The position numbers and the translations under genes are program-made. The notes beneath the pieces are model-generated. The model ran no database searches. It was given only the letters and a program-made list of their open reading frames with translations, and had not been told where the DNA came from. DNA of 14,736 nucleotides from DASRWT01 sp046728035 (GTDB lineage: Bacteria > Methylomirabilota > Methylomirabilia > Rokubacteriales > CSP1-6), in assembly GCA_046728035.1 (NCBI GenBank), contig JBKPDT010000387.1, positions 1 to 14,736 of the forward strand, given 5' to 3'. Shown one piece after another: positions 6,109-13,821 of the stretch (within the stretch, counting starts at the first letter, position 1; each line of letters begins with the position of its first letter).

Positions 6109-7143
6109 ATGTCGCGGACAAATCTCCTCGATCTCCTTCCCGACGAGCTCGAAGCGCTGGTGGAATCACTCGGGGCGCCGCGCTATCGTGGCCGGCAGCT
6201 CGCGGGCTGGATTCATGCAAAAGGCGTGACCGACCTCGGCGTCATGTCGGACCTGCCTCGCGACCTCCGGCAATCCTTGGCCGAGCAGGCCGAGATCGCG
6301 ATACCGACGCTGGAGCGCGCCACCCCGTCGCAGGACGGCAGCGAGAAGCTCGTGCTTCGGCTCGCCGACGGGGCCCGCATCCAGTCCGTGCTCATGCCCG
6401 ACGACGATCGCCTCACCCTCTGCCTCTCCACCCAGGTGGGCTGTGGCTTCGGCTGCACCTTCTGCTTCACGGGGACCATGGGGCTCGGCCGTGACCTCAC
6501 CGCCGGCGAAATCGTGGGGCAGGTGCTGGCGGCCCGCGCCCGTCTTGTCGCCGGGGCACGGATCACGCACATCGTCTACATGGGCATGGGCGAGCCGCTG
6601 GCCAACTACGCGGCCACCGTCCGGTCCCTCCGCCTCCTCACGGACGCGCGCGCGCTCGGTTTCTCGCCCCGGCGCATCACGGTCTCCACCGTGGGCCTGG
6701 TCGCCGGTATCGAACGGCTGGCCAAGGAGGGGCTGCGCGTCAACCTGGCCATTTCCCTCCATGCCACTACCAACGAGGTGCGCGACCGCCTCATGCCCGT
6801 CAACAAGGGGGTGAAGATCGAGGCCCTGCTCGCCGCCTGCCGGCGCTTCCCCCTGCCCACGCGCCAGCGCATGACCTTCGAGTACGTGCTGCTCGACGGG
6901 GTGAACGACTCGCCCGAAGATGCCCGCCGCCTCGTCCATCTCCTCAAAGGGATGCGGGCCAAGGTCAATCTCATCCCGTTCAACGAGTGGGAGGGCACGG
7001 GTTTCACGCGGCCGCCGCTGGCGCGCATCCTCGGCTTTCAGGCCATCGTGCTCGAGCACGGGGTCACCGCCACGGTGCGGTGGAGCAAGGGCGAGGATAT
7101 CGGAGCGGCCTGCGGCCAGCTCAACGAGCGCGTGGCGTGCTGA
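6109..7143 (+). CDS. rlmN: Dual-specificity rRNA/tRNA adenine-C2 methyltransferase RlmN (radical SAM)
   Basis: 344 residues. RlmN methylates C2 of A2503 in 23S rRNA and A37 of some tRNAs by a ping-pong radical mechanism. The [4Fe-4S] motif is C112-GFG-C116-TF-C119, preceded by C105 in LCLSTQVGC. C335 in RWSKGEDIGAACGQL near the end is the second catalytic cysteine; both correspond to the methyl-carrying and resolving cysteines of the E. coli enzyme. The SAM-binding GMGEPL motif is present, as are ITVSTVGLV and LAISLHATT. ATG 6109 is favoured because the family N-terminus begins there and a -10 box stands 9 nt before it; the open frame further upstream is non-coding. It is the first gene of a seven-gene operon. 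Confidence 0.96.
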   Translation: MSRTNLLDLLPDELEALVESLGAPRYRGRQLAGWIHAKGVTDLGVMSDLPRDLRQSLAEQAEIAIPTLERATPSQDGSEKLVLRLADGARIQSVLMPDDDRLTLCLSTQVGCGFGCTFCFTGTMGLGRDLTAGEIVGQVLAARARLVAGARITHIVYMGMGEPLANYAATVRSLRLLTDARALGFSPRRITVSTVGLVAGIERLAKEGLRVNLAISLHATTNEVRDRLMPVNKGVKIEALLAACRRFPLPTRQRMTFEYVLLDGVNDSPEDARRLVHLLKGMRAKVNLIPFNEWEGTGFTRPPLARILGFQAIVLEHGVTATVRWSKGEDIGAACGQLNERVAC

Positions 7144-8489
7144 GCCGCCCCCTCGCGGTCGCCTTTCCCACCCTCGGCTGCCGGCTCAACCAGGTGGAGA
7201 CGCAAGAGATGGCGGCTCTCATGGCGGCACGCGGCTTCCGCACCGCCGCCGCCGGCGAGCCGGCGGGGATCTACGTGGTCAACACCTGCACCGTGACGGG
7301 CCGCGCGGACTCTTCTGACCGCCAGCTGATCAGGCGCATACGCCGGGAGAATCCCGACGCCGTGGTGGTCGTGACGGGCTGCTGGGCTCAGACCGACCCC
7401 GACACGGTGGCCGGGCTGGGTGGTGTGGAGCTCGTGCTGGGGAATCAGGAGAAGTACCGGCTGCCGGAGCTGGTGGAGGAGCTGCTCGCGCGCCGGCCCG
7501 AGGACCCTCGGGAGGCGAGAACGCCCGTCGTGCGGGTGGCGCCCATCGCGGAGGCACAATCCATCCCCTTCGCCCCATTCGTCCGCGTCACCGGCCGCTC
7601 TCGCGCTTTCGTCAAGGTGCAGGATGGCTGCCAGCACCGCTGCGCCTTCTGCATCGTGCCGGCGGCGCGCGGCGGAAGTCGGAGCCAGGAACCCAAGGTG
7701 GTGCTCGACCAGGTGCGGCTCCTCGTGGAGGCGGGCCACGGCGAGGTCACGCTGACCGGCGTGGACCTGGGACACTATGGCTGGGACCTCGTCCCGCGAA
7801 CCAGTCTGGCTGCGCTGCTCGCGATGCTCGCCGAGGTTCCCGGCCTGCGCTGGCTGCGCCTGTCCTCGGTGCTGCCCGCCTACTTCACGCCGGCGCTGAT
7901 CGAGGCGGTCACCACCATCCCCGTCATCGCGCCGCACTTGCACCTCCCCCTCCAGAGCGGGAGCGACCGGGTGCTGCGTCTCATGCGCCGCCCCTACAAT
8001 ACGCGCATGTACCGGACCCTGACCGAGCGCCTGGCCGCCGCCATTCCGGAGCTCGGCCTCGGCGGGGACGTGATCGTGGGACATCCGGGCGAGAGCGACG
8101 CGGACTTCGCGGCGACCATGGACTTGGTCCGCGCGCTCCCATTCTCCTATCTTCACGTGTTCGCCTACTCGGACCGGAAGGGCACCGAGGCCGCGCGGCT
8201 CACCGGGCGGGTGCCCTCGGCCACGATTCGCGGACGCGGCGCCGCGCTCCGCCGTCTCGCCGAGGACAAGGGCCTGCAGTTCCGCCGCCGTCTCGTCGGC
8301 CGGACGCGCGAGGTGCTGGTCCTCGACACGCCGGACCGGCTGACCGGGCTCCGCGCGGGCCTCACCGGCAACTACGTCGAGGTGCGGTTCCCGGGTCCGG
8401 CGGGGCTCGGCCCCCGCTTCCTTCCCGTGACCATCACCGACAGCTCTCCGGAGGGGACGTTCGGGACCCTGGAGGCCACGACCCCATGA
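7137..8489 (+). CDS. mtaB: tRNA t6A37 methylthiotransferase MtaB (radical SAM)
   Basis: About 450 residues with the three-part methylthiotransferase layout. The N-terminal UPF0004 domain has its three cluster cysteines in TLGCRLNQVET, VVNTCTVTG and VTGCWAQ. The radical SAM core has C-x3-C-x2-C in CQHRCAFCIVP, then LTGVDLGHYG, LHLPLQSGSD and GGDVIVGHPGE. A TRAM-like C-terminus ends the protein. It inserts a methylthio group at C2 of t6A37 in tRNAs reading ANN codons. GCRLNQ-ET near the start favours MtaB over MiaB or RimO. The start is taken as GTG 7137, which overlaps the rlmN end by 7 nt and places the first cluster motif close to the N-terminus. The Shine-Dalgarno is weak, consistent with coupling to rlmN. 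Confidence 0.93.
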   Translation: MLSRPLAVAFPTLGCRLNQVETQEMAALMAARGFRTAAAGEPAGIYVVNTCTVTGRADSSDRQLIRRIRRENPDAVVVVTGCWAQTDPDTVAGLGGVELVLGNQEKYRLPELVEELLARRPEDPREARTPVVRVAPIAEAQSIPFAPFVRVTGRSRAFVKVQDGCQHRCAFCIVPAARGGSRSQEPKVVLDQVRLLVEAGHGEVTLTGVDLGHYGWDLVPRTSLAALLAMLAEVPGLRWLRLSSVLPAYFTPALIEAVTTIPVIAPHLHLPLQSGSDRVLRLMRRPYNTRMYRTLTERLAAAIPELGLGGDVIVGHPGESDADFAATMDLVRALPFSYLHVFAYSDRKGTEAARLTGRVPSATIRGRGAALRRLAEDKGLQFRRRLVGRTREVLVLDTPDRLTGLRAGLTGNYVEVRFPGPAGLGPRFLPVTITDSSPEGTFGTLEATTP

Positions 8490-9409
8490 GGGCCCGCCCC
8501 AAGACCCCCGCGGCCGACACGCTCACCCTCGGCATCATCGGCGGCAGCGGCCTCTACGAGATGGACGGCCTTGTCGACGTCCGCTGGGTGAAGGTCCGCA
8601 CCCCATTCGGCGACCCCTCCGACGCCTACTGCGTCGGGCGTCTGGGCGATCGGAAGGTCATTTTCCTCCCGCGGCACGGCCGGGGGCACCAGCTCATTCC
8701 CACCGAGCTGAACTACCGGGCGAATATCTGGGGACTGAAGCGGCTGGGGGCCAGCGCCGTCATCTCGGTGAGCGCGGTGGGCAGCATGAAGGAGGAGATC
8801 CGCCCGCTCGACATCGTCATCCCCGATCAGTTCTACGACCACACGCGCCGCCGCGTCTCGACCTTCTTCGGGGACGGCCTCGTCGGCCACGTCGGGATGG
8901 CGCACCCGGTGTGCGGCGAGCTGGGTGACGTGCTGGAGTCCGCCGCCCGCGAGGCGGGCGCCACCGTCCACCGCGGCGGCACCTACATCTGCATCGAGGG
9001 CCCGCAGTTCTCCACGCGCGGCGAGTCCGAGATCTACCGTCGCTGGGGCGTCTCGGTGATCGGGATGACCAATATGCCCGAGGCCAAGCTCGCCCGCGAG
9101 GCCGAGCTCTGCTACGCGACGGTGGCCCTGGCCACCGACTACGACGTCTGGCACCCCGAGCACGACGCGGTGACAGTGGAGGCGGTGGTCGCCAACCTCA
9201 TCAGGAACGTGGCGACCGCACGCGAGATCCTGCGTCGGGCCATCCCTCGCGTGACCGCGCGCGCGGGGTGCAAGAGCGGCTGCCCCGAGGCCCTCGCCAA
9301 GGCCCTGATCACGGATCCCGCTCGCATCCCCCCCCGGACCCGCAAGCGCCTCGCGCTCCTGATCGGCCGCCACCTTCCCGTCGTCAGGCGGAGGCCCATC
9401 CGTGGTTGA
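8486..9409 (+). CDS. mtnP: S-methyl-5'-thioadenosine phosphorylase
   Basis: 307 residues of the PNP/MTAP family. Motifs in order: GIIGGSGLYEMDG (about 16-28), phosphate-site PRHGRGH, VSAVGSMKEEI, IEGPQFSTRGES, GMTNMPEAKLAREAE, and ATDYDVW with the purine-contacting aspartate. The C-terminal tail has a CKSGC pair, reminiscent of the cysteine motif at the end of many MTAPs. It cleaves methylthioadenosine to adenine and methylthioribose-1-phosphate, and enzymes of this type often accept 5'-deoxyadenosine. Both are by-products of SAM chemistry, which fits its place behind two radical SAM genes. The start ATG overlaps the mtaB stop, with GGAGG (8471-8475) upstream. No mtnA or other salvage gene is nearby. 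Confidence 0.94.
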   Translation: MRARPKTPAADTLTLGIIGGSGLYEMDGLVDVRWVKVRTPFGDPSDAYCVGRLGDRKVIFLPRHGRGHQLIPTELNYRANIWGLKRLGASAVISVSAVGSMKEEIRPLDIVIPDQFYDHTRRRVSTFFGDGLVGHVGMAHPVCGELGDVLESAAREAGATVHRGGTYICIEGPQFSTRGESEIYRRWGVSVIGMTNMPEAKLAREAELCYATVALATDYDVWHPEHDAVTVEAVVANLIRNVATAREILRRAIPRVTARAGCKSGCPEALAKALITDPARIPPRTRKRLALLIGRHLPVVRRRPIRG

Positions 9410-10421
9410 GCGCGACCGGCACGCGCCCGGCAGGGATGGCGAGCTCGACGTGGTCGCCATCGGCAATGCGCTGGTCGACGTCCTCGGCCACGCCAGCGAG
9501 CCGTTCGTCCGGGCCCAGGGCGTGCCGAAGGGAACCATGCAGCTCGTGGACGCGGCCCGCGCGCACGCGCTCTACGAGTCCATGGGGCCCGCCATCGCGA
9601 TCTCGGGGGGCTCCGCCGCCAATACGGTCGTGGGCGTGGCCTCCTTCGGCGGCCGCGCCCACTATGTGGGCAAGGTCGGCGACGACCAGCTCGGCGAGGT
9701 GTTCGCCCACGACCTCCGCTCGACCGGGGTCGCATACACCACGCCGCCCGCCACGGACGGGCCGCCCACCGGCCGGTGCCTCATCCTCATCACGCCCGAC
9801 GCCCAGCGCACCATGCACACCTTCCTCGGCGCTTCGGTCCGTCTCGGACCCGGCGACGTGGATGAGAGCGTGATCGCCCGTGGGAAGATCCTGTACCTCG
9901 AGGGCTATCTCTTCGATCCGCCGGCGGCCCAGGAGGCCTTCAGGGTTGCCGCCGGCATCGCCCATGCCGCCGGACGCAAGGTGTCGTTGACGCTCTCCGA
10001 TCCTTTCTGCGTGGACCGCCATCGCGCGGCCTTCCTCGACCTGGTGGAGCATCACGTGGACGTGCTCTTCGCCAACGAGCGCGAGATCTGCTCGCTCTAT
10101 CAGACGCCGGAGTTCGACGCCGCGCTACAGCGGGTCCGCCGGCACTGCGAGGTGGCGGCGCTGACGCGAGGGGCGCGGGGCTCGATCGTGGTCGGCGGCG
10201 AGGAGGTCCACGTCATCGACCCACACCCGGTCGACGAGCTGGTGGACACCACCGGCGCCGGCGATCTCTACGCGGCGGGTTTCCTGTTCGGGCTGAGCCG
10301 CGGACAGGACCTGGCGACGTGTGGCCGGCTCGGGTCGCTGGCGGCGGCCGAGGTCATTTCGCATGTCGGCGCTCGTCCCGTGCTGTCCCTGGCCCGGCTC
10401 GTCGGGGCCCTCGCCGGCTAG
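9402..10421 (+). CDS. PfkB-family kinase, probably adenosine kinase
   Basis: 339 residues of the ribokinase/PfkB fold. Features are VVAIGNALVDVLG near the N-terminus, SGGSAANTVVGVASFGG, VGKVGDDQLGE and the C-terminal signature DTTGAGD (282-288), in which D288 is the catalytic base. SDPFCVDRHRAAFLDL and VLFANEREICSLY resemble bacterial proteins annotated as adenosine kinases. Adenosine from S-adenosylhomocysteine turnover would be its natural substrate, in keeping with the SAM-linked neighbours, but another sugar or nucleoside is not excluded. The GTG start (9402) overlaps the mtnP stop by 8 nt and follows GGAGG (9390-9394) at good spacing. Confidence 0.88.
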   Translation: MVERDRHAPGRDGELDVVAIGNALVDVLGHASEPFVRAQGVPKGTMQLVDAARAHALYESMGPAIAISGGSAANTVVGVASFGGRAHYVGKVGDDQLGEVFAHDLRSTGVAYTTPPATDGPPTGRCLILITPDAQRTMHTFLGASVRLGPGDVDESVIARGKILYLEGYLFDPPAAQEAFRVAAGIAHAAGRKVSLTLSDPFCVDRHRAAFLDLVEHHVDVLFANEREICSLYQTPEFDAALQRVRRHCEVAALTRGARGSIVVGGEEVHVIDPHPVDELVDTTGAGDLYAAGFLFGLSRGQDLATCGRLGSLAAAEVISHVGARPVLSLARLVGALAG

Positions 10422-10425
10422 AGCC

Positions 10426-11259
10426 ATGGGCATGGACTCCGCCGTCGAGGCCAAGTACCGCCGGCTGGTCGGGATCCTCCGCGAGATGGACCGCGTGGTG
10501 GTGGCCTTCTCGGGCGGGGTGGACTCCACCGTGCTCGGCCGCGCCGCCAAGGACGCCCTGGGCGACCGCGCGGTGCTCGCCACTGCGGATTCTGAGACCT
10601 ATCCTGCCGCCGAGCTCGATGAGGCGCGGCGGCTCGCCGGCGCTATCGGGCTCGCGCACATCGTGGTCCAGACGCACGAACTGAATCGGCCCGAGTACGC
10701 CCGCAACGCGCCCAATCGCTGCTTCTTCTGCAAAGACGAGCTCTTCACCCGGCTCGAGGCGGTGGCACACGAGCACGGCGGCATGCCCATCGTCTACGGC
10801 GCGATCATGGACGACCTCGGGGACCATCGGCCCGGCATGGAGGCGGCGCGGGCCAAGGGCGTGCGCGCGCCACTCATCGAGGCCGAGCTGTGGAAGCGCG
10901 AGGTGCGGGAGATCGGGCGCGCGCTGGGACTTCCGAACTGGGACAAGCCGTCCTTCGCGTGTCTGTCCTCTCGCTTCCAGTACGGCGACCGCATCACACC
11001 GGAGAAGCTCCGCCAGGTGGACCAGGCCGAGGCCTTCCTCCGCGAGCTGGGCTTCCGCCAGTTCCGCGTCCGCCACCACGACCGTCTCGCCCGGCTCGAG
11101 CTGCCCCCCGATGAGATGGGCCGACTCTGGGAGGACGGACGGCACGCCGCCATCGTGCGGCGCTTCCGCGAGCTGGGCTATTCCTTCGTGACTCTCGATC
11201 TCCAGGGCTTCCGGAGCGGCAGCGCCAACGAGGCGCTCCAGTGGATCGCGAAAAAGTAA
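10426..11259 (+). CDS. larE: ATP-dependent sulfur transferase LarE (nickel-pincer nucleotide synthesis)
   Basis: 277 residues. An N-terminal PP-loop ATP pyrophosphatase domain is shown by VVAFSGGVDSTVLG (about 24-37). It continues through NRCFFCKDELF (C99, C102), YGAIMDDLGDHRPG and DKPSFACLSSR (C179). LarE adenylates pyridinium-biscarboxylate mononucleotide and replaces its carboxylates with thiocarboxylates. In Lactiplantibacillus plantarum a single cysteine is sacrificed. Homologues with three cysteines, as reported for Thermotoga, carry an Fe-S cluster that holds the sulfur. The C99/C102/C179 set here suggests the cluster type (inference). It lies four bases after the kinase gene; ATG 10432 is an alternative start two codons in. 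Its end overlaps larB by 19 nt. Confidence 0.93.
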   Translation: MGMDSAVEAKYRRLVGILREMDRVVVAFSGGVDSTVLGRAAKDALGDRAVLATADSETYPAAELDEARRLAGAIGLAHIVVQTHELNRPEYARNAPNRCFFCKDELFTRLEAVAHEHGGMPIVYGAIMDDLGDHRPGMEAARAKGVRAPLIEAELWKREVREIGRALGLPNWDKPSFACLSSRFQYGDRITPEKLRQVDQAEAFLRELGFRQFRVRHHDRLARLELPPDEMGRLWEDGRHAAIVRRFRELGYSFVTLDLQGFRSGSANEALQWIAKK

Positions 11260-11999
11260 GGGCGCTCCTGGAGGAGGTGGCGCGCGGCGCGCTCTCGCCC
11301 GAGCGCGCGCTCGCCCGGTTGCGCGACCTGCCCGTCGAGGACCTGGGGTTCGCGCGCGTGGATCACCACCGCGCGCTTCGCCACGGCATGCCCGAGGCGG
11401 TGTTCTGCCCGGGCAAGACGCCGGCCCAGGTGGTGGCCATCGTGCGCCGCCTCGCCGAGGCGCACGACAATATCCTCGCCACCCGCGCGGAGCCCGATGT
11501 CCTGCGCGCCATCGCCGACAGCGGGCTGCCGCATCGCCTGTACCCCGAGGCCCGTCTCGCGGTGGTGAAGCCGGACGGCGCGGAGGGGATCGGTCTCGTG
11601 CTCGTGCTGAGCGCCGGCACCGCGGACCTGCCGGTGGCCGAGGAGGCCGCGCTGTCAGCGGAGGCCATGGGCAACCGAGTGGAGCGGATCTTCGACTGCG
11701 GCGTCGCCGGGCTGCACCGCCTCGTTCCGCATCTCGACCGTCTCAACGAGGCCAATGCCATCGTGGTGGTGGCGGGCATGGACGGCGCGCTGCCGAGCGT
11801 GGTGGGCGGCCTGGTGGATCGGCCGGTCATCGCGGTGCCCACGAGCGTCGGGTACGGCGCCTCCTTCGGGGGTATCGCCGCCCTGCTCACCATGCTGAAC
11901 GCCTGCGCCCCCGGAATCTCCGTGGTCAATATCGACAACGGCTACGGCGCGGCGGCCCAGGCAAGCCAGATCAACCACCTCGTCGCCAAGCTCCGCTGA
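11241..11999 (+). CDS. larB: Pyridinium-3,5-biscarboxylate mononucleotide synthase LarB
   Basis: 252 residues related to PurE-type AIR carboxylases. LarB carboxylates and hydrolyses nicotinic acid adenine dinucleotide, the first step of nickel-pincer nucleotide synthesis. Recognisable stretches are VRALLEEVARGALSPERAL, DHHRALRHGMPEAV, GKTPAQV, DCGVAGLHRL, GMDGALPSVVGGL, VPTSVGYGASFGGI and VNIDNGYGAA. C222 in MLNACAPG corresponds to the cysteine (Cys221 in L. plantarum) that forms a covalent adduct with the pyridine ring. GTG 11241 is chosen because the family N-terminus starts there, although it lies 19 nt inside larE. An upstream GAGG could serve as the ribosome site. Confidence 0.94.
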   Translation: MDREKVRALLEEVARGALSPERALARLRDLPVEDLGFARVDHHRALRHGMPEAVFCPGKTPAQVVAIVRRLAEAHDNILATRAEPDVLRAIADSGLPHRLYPEARLAVVKPDGAEGIGLVLVLSAGTADLPVAEEAALSAEAMGNRVERIFDCGVAGLHRLVPHLDRLNEANAIVVVAGMDGALPSVVGGLVDRPVIAVPTSVGYGASFGGIAALLTMLNACAPGISVVNIDNGYGAAAQASQINHLVAKLR

Positions 12000-12013
12000 C
12001 CTCGGGGCGCCCC

Positions 12014-13207
12014 GTGCGGCTTGCCTACTTCGATTGTCCGAGCGGCGCCGCCGGAGACATGATCCTGGGGGCTCTCGTGGACGCGGGGCTGCCGTTCGAG
12101 GATCTCCGCGCCGGCCTGACCGGGCTCGAGCTCGGCGGGTACACGCTGGAACGCCGCGAGGTGATGAAGCGGGGCTTCCGCGCCACCAAGGTCGAGGTGC
12201 ACGTCCAAGACCCCGAAGGGCATCACCACCCGCACCGGACCCTCCCGGTGATCCGCGACATCCTCGCGCGCAGCACCCTGCCGGAGGGGGTGAAGGGAAG
12301 CGCCATCCGGGTGTTCACGCGGCTCGCGGAGGCGGAGGGGCGCGCCCATGGCCAGCCGCCCGAGTCCGTGCACTTCCACGATGTGGGCGCGGTGGACGCC
12401 ATCGTGGACATCGCGGGCGCCTGCCTCGGGCTCCACCTGCTCGGCGTGGACGCGGTGCATTGCTCGGCGCTCCCCCTGGGCGGCGGCATGGTCGAGGGCC
12501 CGCATGGGCGCATTCCCGTGCCGGGGCCGGGCACCGCCGAGTTGCTCCGCGGCTTCCCCATGGTGGACACCGGCGTGAAGCGCGAGCTGGTCACGCCGAC
12601 GGGCGCGGCCATCCTCACCACGCTGGCCGCGGGGGCCGGCGCGATGCCGCCGATGACAGTGTCCGCCGTCGGCTACGGCGCGGGCACCATGGAGCTCGAA
12701 TCGCCGAACGTGGTTCGCGTCTTCCTGGGCGAGGCCGCCGCGCCGCGCGACACCGAGACCGTCGTCCAGGTAGAGACCACGGTGGACGACATGTCCCCCC
12801 AGCTCTACGAGCCCCTCATGGAGCGGCTCCTCGCGGCGGGGGCGCTGGACGTCTACCTCACGCCAGTGATCATGAAGCGGAGTCGCCCCGGCGTGGTGCT
12901 GGTCGCCCTGTGCCCGCCCGCGCTCGCGCCGGATCTCGCGCATCTCCTCTTCGAGGAGTCCACTACCATCGGCGTGCGCTGGACGGCGTACGAGCGGGCG
13001 CGGCTGCCCCGCGAGATGGTCTCCCTTCCCACCAGCCTCGGAACCATCACCTTCAAGGTGTCCCGCCTCGACGGCCGCGCCGTGACGGTCACCCCGGAGT
13101 TCGAGGAGATCCGCCGCATCGCCCGCGACAAGGGGCTGTCCGTGCGCGAGGCCCTCGAGCGCGCGCGCGAGGAGGGCCGGCGACTGCTGGCGGCGGACGG
13201 CGGGTAG
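12014..13207 (+). CDS. larC: Nickel insertase LarC (pyridinium-3,5-bisthiocarboxylate mononucleotide)
   Basis: 397 residues, the last step of nickel-pincer cofactor synthesis: CTP-dependent nickel insertion. The family N-terminus LAYFDCPSGAAGDMILGAL is clear. It is followed by the short His-rich metal-handling run HHHPH (about residues 76-80), HFHDVGAVDAIVDI, GRIPVPGPGTAELL, ELVTPTGAAIL and the C-terminal domain ETTVDDMSPQLYEPLMERL with VIMKRSRPG. In L. plantarum larC is split into C1 and C2 and joined by programmed frameshifting; here it is one uninterrupted frame. The GTG start at 12014 lies 14 nt after larB with only a weak G-rich ribosome site, suggesting coupling. It ends the operon. Confidence 0.95.
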   Translation: MRLAYFDCPSGAAGDMILGALVDAGLPFEDLRAGLTGLELGGYTLERREVMKRGFRATKVEVHVQDPEGHHHPHRTLPVIRDILARSTLPEGVKGSAIRVFTRLAEAEGRAHGQPPESVHFHDVGAVDAIVDIAGACLGLHLLGVDAVHCSALPLGGGMVEGPHGRIPVPGPGTAELLRGFPMVDTGVKRELVTPTGAAILTTLAAGAGAMPPMTVSAVGYGAGTMELESPNVVRVFLGEAAAPRDTETVVQVETTVDDMSPQLYEPLMERLLAAGALDVYLTPVIMKRSRPGVVLVALCPPALAPDLAHLLFEESTTIGVRWTAYERARLPREMVSLPTSLGTITFKVSRLDGRAVTVTPEFEEIRRIARDKGLSVREALERAREEGRRLLAADGG

Positions 13208-13216
13208 GCTCCCGCG

Positions 13217-13229
13217 GGGCCCCCGGCCC
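13217..13229 (+). terminator. Short GC hairpin after larC, weak terminator candidate
   Basis: GGGCC (13217-13221) and GGCCC (13225-13229) form a perfect 5-bp stem around a CCC loop ten bases past the larC stop. Only two T residues follow, and they belong to the next TTGACA, so it lacks the U-tract of a standard intrinsic terminator. At this GC content such a hairpin may be accidental. Confidence 0.2.
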
Positions 13230-13259
13230 TTGACAACGGCTCCGGCCGGGGAATAAGGT
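13230..13259 (+). promoter_or_regulatory. Sigma70-like promoter for the molybdenum hydroxylase genes
   Basis: A perfect TTGACA (13230-13235) is followed after 18 bp by TAAGGT (13254-13259), which keeps the most conserved first T, second A and last T. The -10 sits in a short AT-rich patch in a very GC-rich spacer. A start near 13266 would give a leader of roughly 70 nt that contains the strong AGGAGGT ribosome site. Confidence 0.45.
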
Positions 13260-13334
13260 TTGAGCGCTTTCGCCAGCCCCGGGCCCTCGTCGGCGGGGTA
13301 CCGTTCATGCACCGAGTCCCCAGGAGGTAGCGCG

Positions 13335-13808
13335 GTGAAAAAGAAAGTCACGCTTACGATCAACGGCGCGAGCCATTCCCACGAGGTCGAGCCCCGGCTG
13401 CTCCTCGTCCACTTCATCCGGGAACTCGCCGGTCTCACCGGAACGCACGTGGGCTGCGACACGAGCCAGTGCGGAGCCTGCACCATCCACATGAACGGCC
13501 AGGCGGTGAAGTCGTGCACGCTCCTCGCCGTCCAGGCCGATGGTGCGCAGCTCACGACCATCGAGGGCATGGCGAAGGACGGCCAGCTTCACCCGATCCA
13601 GGAAGGGTTCTGGGAGAAGCACGGGCTGCAGTGTGGCTTCTGCACGCCGGGCATGATCATGTCAGCCGCCCAGCTCCTCCAGCGCTATCCCAAGCCCTCC
13701 GAGGCCGACATCCGTCACCAGCTGGAAGGCAACCTCTGCCGCTGCACCGGCTATCACAACATCGTGAAGGCCATCCAGTACGCCGCCGAGAACATGGCGA
13801 AGCGGTAG
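13335..13808 (+). CDS. [2Fe-2S] small subunit of a CO dehydrogenase/xanthine dehydrogenase-family hydroxylase
   Basis: 157 residues with both [2Fe-2S] domains. The plant-ferredoxin-type cluster has C41, C46, C49 and C61 (GCDTSQCGACT ... SCT). The second, all-helical domain has C100, C103, C135 and C137 (CGFCTPGM ... LCRCTGY). The wording THVGCDTSQCGACTIH and LEGNLCRCTGYHNIVKAI is closest to the CoxS branch in my memory of the family, but CO oxidation cannot be inferred from this subunit. It passes electrons from the molybdenum centre towards FAD. GTG 13335 is chosen because a strong AGGAGGT (13322-13328) stands 6 nt before it. The large-subunit gene follows after 13 nt. Confidence 0.94.
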   Translation: MKKKVTLTINGASHSHEVEPRLLLVHFIRELAGLTGTHVGCDTSQCGACTIHMNGQAVKSCTLLAVQADGAQLTTIEGMAKDGQLHPIQEGFWEKHGLQCGFCTPGMIMSAAQLLQRYPKPSEADIRHQLEGNLCRCTGYHNIVKAIQYAAENMAKR

Positions 13809-13821
13809 AGGGAGGCCGACA

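Noticed and set aside
11942..13570. A 542-codon open frame on the minus strand
   Set aside because: It lies opposite larC and the hydroxylase small subunit, both of which have full family motifs. Its composition (Gly, His, Arg-rich) is that of an antisense shadow in GC-rich DNA.
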